Below, in pieces: positions 59,661 through 64,000 of a stretch of 64,000 nucleotides of DNA. The stretch lies in NCBI GenBank assembly GCA_944325155.1, contig CALUYY010000009.1, forward strand, positions 1 to 64,000. Reading direction: 5' to 3'. Made by a program: the position numbers and the translations under genes. Below the pieces are notes generated by a model. It was not told the DNA's origin. It did no database searches and saw only the letters and a program-made list of their open reading frames with translations. Source of the stretch: Candidatus Gastranaerophilales bacterium (GTDB taxonomy: Bacteria; Cyanobacteriota; Vampirovibrionia; Gastranaerophilales; Gastranaerophilaceae). Numbering within the stretch: position 1 is the first letter of the stretch; each line of letters begins with the position of its first letter.

Positions 59661-61838
59661 ATGGCAAGAACAAGAATAAAAAGAGTAACAGTGAAGAGGA
59701 AAAGAAAAAAGCAGCCGGGGTGCCTTTCTTATATTCTGGTATCTTTGATTTCGGCTTATCTTGCCGTAATTTTGGCGTTTAATTTATATCTTGCAAGTTT
59801 GCAGCCGATAAGTAACTTTAAAGATATTAAGCCGAATCCCGTTACTGCCATATATTCTTCAGACGGCGAAAACATTAAAACTTTTACCGCATATAAATTT
59901 GAAAAAGTTTCGATTGATGATATCCCCGATAATCTTAAAAATGCCGTTATCGCAACGGAGGATAAAAACTTTTACAGACACAGAGGCTTTGATACCATGG
60001 GGCTTATCCGCTCCGCCATTACAAACATAAGAGCGGGATCTTTAAAACAGGGCGCAAGCACAATTACCCAGCAATTGGCAAGAATTTTATTTTTATCAAA
60101 CGAAAGAACGTTTGACAGAAAAATTAAAGAATTAATCATTGCGCACAGAATTGAAAAAACAATTTCAAAAGATGAAATTCTTGAAATGTATATGAATTCC
60201 GTATATTTAGGTGCCGGAACTTACGGTGTATTGTCCGCTTCAAAGACCTATTTTGATAAAGAGCTTGATGAATTAACGCTTGCCGAAGCCGCTTTAATTG
60301 CAGGACTTCCTCAGGCACCGAGCGTTTATTCGCCTTTTACAAACCCTGATGCCGCAATAAACAGACGTAATCAGGTTTTAAAAAGGATGTTAAAAACGGG
60401 ATATATTGATAAAAAACAATATAAACAGGCGCTTGATGAACCTTTAAAATTGAACGATAAACCGAGAATTTATTCTTTTAATAAAGCTCCTTACTTCATT
60501 GATTTCGTATTGAGGGAGCTGAATGATATCGGGTTTGACGAAACAGAAATCTCGCAGGGCGGATTAAAAATATATACCACTCTTAATTATAAAGACCAGC
60601 TGGCGGCGGATGAAGCTATTACAAACGGACTTAAAAACGCAGGCTTAAGAGCGGATAAAACCCAGATGGCACTATTTGCATTCAGCCCCACAACGGGAAA
60701 AATTATAGCTTATGTCGGCGGCAAAAACTATGAAAAAAGCCAATATGACAGAATTGTAAATGCAATAAGACCGCCGGGGTCATCGTTTAAACCGTTTGTA
60801 TATACGGCAGCTCTTCAGCAGGGATTCAGCGTTAACGATATAGTTGATGATAAACCCGTTAATTTTAATAACTGGGCGCCGAGAAACTACGGCGGAAAAT
60901 TCAGAGGTAAAATTCCTTTATGGAAAGCTTTGGCTGTTTCATCAAATGTGATAGCGGCTTCTTTGATTGACAGGGTGGGTGTCGGCGCCGTTATTTCCAC
61001 CGCAAGGGATTTAGGAATTACCACCCCTCTTCAAAACGACCTTACGATTTCTTTGGGTTCAAACGGCGTAAAACTTTATGATATGGTTATTGCATACGGC
61101 GCTTTTGCAAACGGAGGATTCAGAGTCCGCCCTTATGCGGTTGAAAGAGTCGAAAATTCAAGAGGTGTTGTAATTTATGAAGCAATGCCCACAAAAGTTA
61201 TAAAGGTTATAAGCTATGATACTGCGGCAGGCATGACTTTTATGTTGAAAAAAGTTGTTGAAGTGGGAACCGGGCGCGGTGCAAACGTCGGAAGAGAAAT
61301 TGCGGGCAAAACCGGTACGACGGATGATTACCGCGATGCATGGTTTATGGGTTTCAGTCCCGATATAGTGGCGGGTGTTTGGCTCGGCAATGACGACAAC
61401 TCAAGGCTCCCCGGAATAACCGGCGGAGGATTGCCCGCAAGAATCTGGGGTAATTTTATGAAAACGGCTTTAAGCGATTATCCCGAATCCGTGTTTGATT
61501 ATCCCGATTTTACAAACAAACCCCAATCAATTAACAGTGAAGTAATCTATGTTGATGAAGAAAACGTAAATTCGACTTACAACGATTCAATTATTATAGA
61601 TGAAGATGTTGCAGACGGTTTTTCCGATGATGATACATCGTTTGATAATGATTTTGATGTAAAAAAAGATAAAGAAAGCGGCAAAATGCAGGTTTCGGCG
61701 CCCAAGAAAGCACCGATGCCGATTATTATCGATAAAACAAACGAAGTAAAAAGAGAAAAATTAAAGGTGAAACCTTTAACTCCGTTTGATTCAACCAAGC
61801 CGGAAAAATCAAATTCGGCGCCGCTTCCCGGTATTTAA
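59661..61838 (+). CDS. Class A penicillin-binding protein (PBP1A type)
   Basis: A 725-residue bifunctional peptidoglycan synthase. Basic N-terminus, one membrane anchor (about 21-45). The GT51 domain has the catalytic Glu E100 in ATEDKNFYRHRGFD and QGASTITQQLARILFL. The transpeptidase has SxxK (S374-K377, GSSFKPF), SxN (S427-N429) and KTG (550-552). An acidic/Pro-rich C-terminal tail (about 640-725) follows. No Shine-Dalgarno sequence is evident; TATATT/TAAAAT lie 10-20 bases upstream of the ATG. pyk follows closely. Confidence 0.96.
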   Translation: MARTRIKRVTVKRKRKKQPGCLSYILVSLISAYLAVILAFNLYLASLQPISNFKDIKPNPVTAIYSSDGENIKTFTAYKFEKVSIDDIPDNLKNAVIATEDKNFYRHRGFDTMGLIRSAITNIRAGSLKQGASTITQQLARILFLSNERTFDRKIKELIIAHRIEKTISKDEILEMYMNSVYLGAGTYGVLSASKTYFDKELDELTLAEAALIAGLPQAPSVYSPFTNPDAAINRRNQVLKRMLKTGYIDKKQYKQALDEPLKLNDKPRIYSFNKAPYFIDFVLRELNDIGFDETEISQGGLKIYTTLNYKDQLAADEAITNGLKNAGLRADKTQMALFAFSPTTGKIIAYVGGKNYEKSQYDRIVNAIRPPGSSFKPFVYTAALQQGFSVNDIVDDKPVNFNNWAPRNYGGKFRGKIPLWKALAVSSNVIAASLIDRVGVGAVISTARDLGITTPLQNDLTISLGSNGVKLYDMVIAYGAFANGGFRVRPYAVERVENSRGVVIYEAMPTKVIKVISYDTAAGMTFMLKKVVEVGTGRGANVGREIAGKTGTTDDYRDAWFMGFSPDIVAGVWLGNDDNSRLPGITGGGLPARIWGNFMKTALSDYPESVFDYPDFTNKPQSINSEVIYVDEENVNSTYNDSIIIDEDVADGFSDDDTSFDNDFDVKKDKESGKMQVSAPKKAPMPIIIDKTNEVKREKLKVKPLTPFDSTKPEKSNSAPLPGI

Positions 61839-61860
61839 AAAAAAGGAGCAATTGACAACA

Positions 61861-63291
61861 ATGACATTTACAAAAAAAGCAAAAATAGTGGTAACACTGG
61901 GTCCTGCCACGGATAGTGAAGAATCGGTCAAAGAGCTGATTAAAGCGGGTGCTAACGTATTCAGATTTAATACATCCCATGGTGAATACGATTATCATAA
62001 AGCAAAAATCAGAATGGTAAAAAAAGTTGCCGAAGAAATGAAAGTATTTGTTGCAACTTTAGTTGATCTTCAGGGTCCCAAAATAAGAATAGGAAAACTT
62101 AATAAAGAAATTCCCTTAAATAAAGGCGATGAAATAGTTTTGGAACATTATGAAGGTGAAATTAAAGAAGGAATCATCCCCGTTGATTATAAAGGAATTG
62201 CCGATGATGTCAAAAAAGATGCGGTTATTCTCGTTGATGACGGCAAAATCCAATTAAAAGTTAAAGACATTAATGATAACAAAGTTTATACCGAAGTTAT
62301 CGTGCCGAACATTTTAAAACCGAGAAAAGGAATAAATATCCCGGGTTCTACCGCAAGCCTTTCGGCTGTTACCGAAAGAGACATTGAATTTATTAAGCTT
62401 GCGGTAAATGAAGACGTTGATTTTATTGCCTTATCTTTTGTAAGAGAAAAAAATGACGTATTATTGGCAAAAAAATATATTCAAGAATTTAACGGCGATA
62501 TTCCGGTTGTTGCAAAAATGGAAAAACCGCAAAGTATGGCAAATTTAAGCGAAATCGTTTCAAGCGCCGATGCCGTTATGGTTGCAAGGGGAGATTTGGG
62601 GATTGAATTATCACCGGTTGAAGTCCCCATTTGCCAGAAAAAAATCATTCAGGAATGCAGCAAGTATAAAAAACCCGTTATTGTTGCAACACAAATGCTT
62701 GAATCTATGATAGATAATCCGATACCGACCCGTGCGGAATCATCAGATGTTGCAAACGCTATTTTGGACGGAGCGGATGCCGTTATGCTGTCGGCCGAAA
62801 CATCCGTCGGAAAATATGCAACGGAAGCCGTAAAAATGATGAGTGAAATCATTATTGCAACGGAAGCCAGCGGGTTTTATAAATATGATTATGAACCGGA
62901 GATGCTTCCCGAGATTTCAACCCTTACAAGACAGGCAATCGTAACGGGCGCAGACAGGATGATAAAAACGGTTAACGCAAAAGCCGTTTTATCATTTTCG
63001 CATTCGGGCAAATCCACAAAAATAATGTCAAAAATGAAACCCAAAGTGCCCATTATTCTTATTTGCGATACAAAACAAACCGCAAGAAGAATGGCTTTAA
63101 GCTGGGGCGTTTTTTCGTATTATAAAAATTGGGACGAAACCATAACAGGGGAAATTTTGTTAAGTTTTGACGAATTTTTAATTAACGAAATCGGCTTAAA
63201 AACCGATGATTATGTAATTATAATAGGCTCTCAGCCCAATTTAATTACAAGCAGAACAAACTTTATCAGAGTTCACAGAATCGGAGCGTAA
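61861..63291 (+). CDS. pyk: Pyruvate kinase
   Basis: A 476-residue glycolytic enzyme making ATP from phosphoenolpyruvate. KAKIVVTLGPATDSEESV opens the barrel; VFRFNTSHG has the substrate Arg; FVATLVDLQGPKIRIGKL, the MVARGDLGIELSPVEVPICQK loop and RAESSDVANAILDGADAVMLSAET are all standard. The C-terminal domain is complete. The start at 61861 (MTFTKKAKI) has AAGGAG 12 bases upstream; in-frame codons from 61786 lie inside the PBP gene. metY starts 12 bases after it. Confidence 0.97.
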   Translation: MTFTKKAKIVVTLGPATDSEESVKELIKAGANVFRFNTSHGEYDYHKAKIRMVKKVAEEMKVFVATLVDLQGPKIRIGKLNKEIPLNKGDEIVLEHYEGEIKEGIIPVDYKGIADDVKKDAVILVDDGKIQLKVKDINDNKVYTEVIVPNILKPRKGINIPGSTASLSAVTERDIEFIKLAVNEDVDFIALSFVREKNDVLLAKKYIQEFNGDIPVVAKMEKPQSMANLSEIVSSADAVMVARGDLGIELSPVEVPICQKKIIQECSKYKKPVIVATQMLESMIDNPIPTRAESSDVANAILDGADAVMLSAETSVGKYATEAVKMMSEIIIATEASGFYKYDYEPEMLPEISTLTRQAIVTGADRMIKTVNAKAVLSFSHSGKSTKIMSKMKPKVPIILICDTKQTARRMALSWGVFSYYKNWDETITGEILLSFDEFLINEIGLKTDDYVIIIGSQPNLITSRTNFIRVHRIGA

Positions 63292-63303
63292 AGGAAAAAA
63301 CAG

Positions 63304-64000
63304 ATGAAAATTGAAACCAAATGCCTGCATTCAGGCTACAAACCCGAAAATGCGGGACCAAGAGTAATGCCTATTTATCAAAGCACCACATACCGTTTTA
63401 ATTCAACGGATGAAGTGGGCGCGGTGTTTAATGACCCTACAAAAGCGCACATCTACACAAGATTTACAAACCCCACCGTTGATGTTGTCGAAAAGAAAAT
63501 AGCGGATCTTGAAGGCGGAGTTGCTGCAATGTGTACATCATCAGGGCAGATGGCTTCAATGATGTCTATTTTAAATTTATGCCACTCGGGAGACAGCTTT
63601 ATTTCAACATCGACAATATACGGCGGAACGGTTAATTTATTTGCGGTAAGCCTAAAAAAACTCGGTGTTGAATGTATTTTTGTCGACCCCGATGCGAGTG
63701 AAGAAGAAATCCAAGCTAAAATAAAACCCAATACAAAAGCAATTTTTGCAGAAACTTTATCTAATCCTGCGGTTGTTGTTTTGGATATTGAAAAGTTTGT
63801 TAAAATCGCACACAAAAATAAAATGCCTTTAATTTTGGACAACACCTTCCCGACGCCGATTTTATGCCGTCCTTTTGAATGGGGAGCGGATGTTGTTATT
63901 CATTCAACTTCAAAATATATGGACGGGCATGCGCTTCAAGTCGGCGGTGTTATAGTTGATTCGGGCAAATTTGATTTTACAAACGGCAAATATCCGGAAT
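63304..64000 (+). CDS. metY: O-acetylhomoserine sulfhydrylase (MetY-like), cut by the window end
   Basis: The first 232 codons of a Cys/Met-metabolism PLP enzyme; the rest lies beyond the window. Family marks: TKCLHSGYKPENAGPRVMPIYQSTTYRF, YTRFTNPTVDVVEKKIADLEGG, CTSSGQMASMM and the PLP site STSKYMDGH with lysine K204, followed by GGVIVDSGKFDF, which favours MetY (sulfide + O-acetylhomoserine to homocysteine) over MetB. AAGGA precedes the ATG at 63304. It follows pyk by 12 bases, so the two are probably co-transcribed. Confidence 0.9.
   Translation, partial: MKIETKCLHSGYKPENAGPRVMPIYQSTTYRFNSTDEVGAVFNDPTKAHIYTRFTNPTVDVVEKKIADLEGGVAAMCTSSGQMASMMSILNLCHSGDSFISTSTIYGGTVNLFAVSLKKLGVECIFVDPDASEEEIQAKIKPNTKAIFAETLSNPAVVVLDIEKFVKIAHKNKMPLILDNTFPTPILCRPFEWGADVVIHSTSKYMDGHALQVGGVIVDSGKFDFTNGKYPE

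Noticed and set aside
63292-63303. Riboswitch (SAM type) before metY
   Set aside because: Only 12 bases separate pyk and metY, so no leader RNA can fit.

Overview
The window is AT-rich, gene-dense chromosome from a bacterium that looks like a gut relative of the cyanobacteria (Vampirovibrionia/Melainabacteria, probably Gastranaerophilales). Supporting signs are Ycf23, a SepF next to YggS, a CtsR-less ClpC, an SLH-domain envelope protein, a small cyanobacterial-type omega subunit, a type IV pseudopilin, and several lineage-type proteins whose N-termini carry short F-[ST]-[GS] motifs. No photosynthesis genes are present. Superoxide reductase plus ferritin, endonuclease III and glycolytic genes (gap, pyk) fit a fermentative anaerobe. 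The placement is inferred from protein content, not from a search.

Layout. 1-4.2 kb: tRNA-Asn, three small YtxH/DUF948-type envelope proteins, sepF-yggS, a lineage-type protein, pdxJ. 4.3-11 kb: a 1192-residue zinc-ribbon/cyclase-like/ATPase/TPR protein, an SLH protein, acpP-fabF. 11.1-13.5 kb: the least ordinary stretch, with a 129-bp tandem repeat running into tRNA-Leu, a broken fic gene, an inverted-repeat promoter region and a TIGR04076 gene. 13.5-19.9 kb: gap, a lytic transglycosylase, a pseudopilin, a PEBP protein and a UbiA-type prenyltransferase. 20.2-25.2 kb: a ribosomal/transcription operon (infA-rpmJ-rpsM-rpsK-rpsD-rpoA-rplQ-truA-rplM-rpsI) with a structured spacer before rpsM. 25.3-27.4 kb: a calpain-like cysteine protease. 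27.5-34.3 kb: rplJL with an L10 leader, a sigma factor, trxA, nth, superoxide reductase/ferritin, clpC, rpmB. 34.3-40.6 kb: SPOR protein, DUF366, queC, HEAT protein, then dnaG-rpoD. 40.7-49.3 kb: ycf23, a secreted trypsin-like protease, a HAD/hydrolase-like cluster, a MacAB-TolC-type exporter and an NrtR-like regulator. 49.3-64 kb: two TRL proteins, trmD-rimM, an AbrB-like/NfeD-like/flotillin cluster, an EF-hand protein, rpoZ-punA, mlaE, a GT2-like membrane protein, a class A PBP, pyk and the start of metY.

Regulatory reading. Convergent genes are mostly separated by one shared, near-perfect hairpin with A and T tails. A recurrent pattern is a -10 (often extended TGN) or a full -35/-10 pair ending 6-7 bases before a start codon that has no Shine-Dalgarno sequence. 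It occurs at pdxJ, slt, the small sigma factor, DUF366, the NrtR-like gene, mlaE and the GT2-like gene, and predicts leaderless mRNAs. Both tRNA genes have copies of their own 5' part upstream. The most notable proteins are the calpain-like protease, the cyclase-like ATPase that appears to have lost its cyclase metal site, the flotillin with a C-terminal zinc ribbon, and the GT2-like protein with a cysteine cluster.
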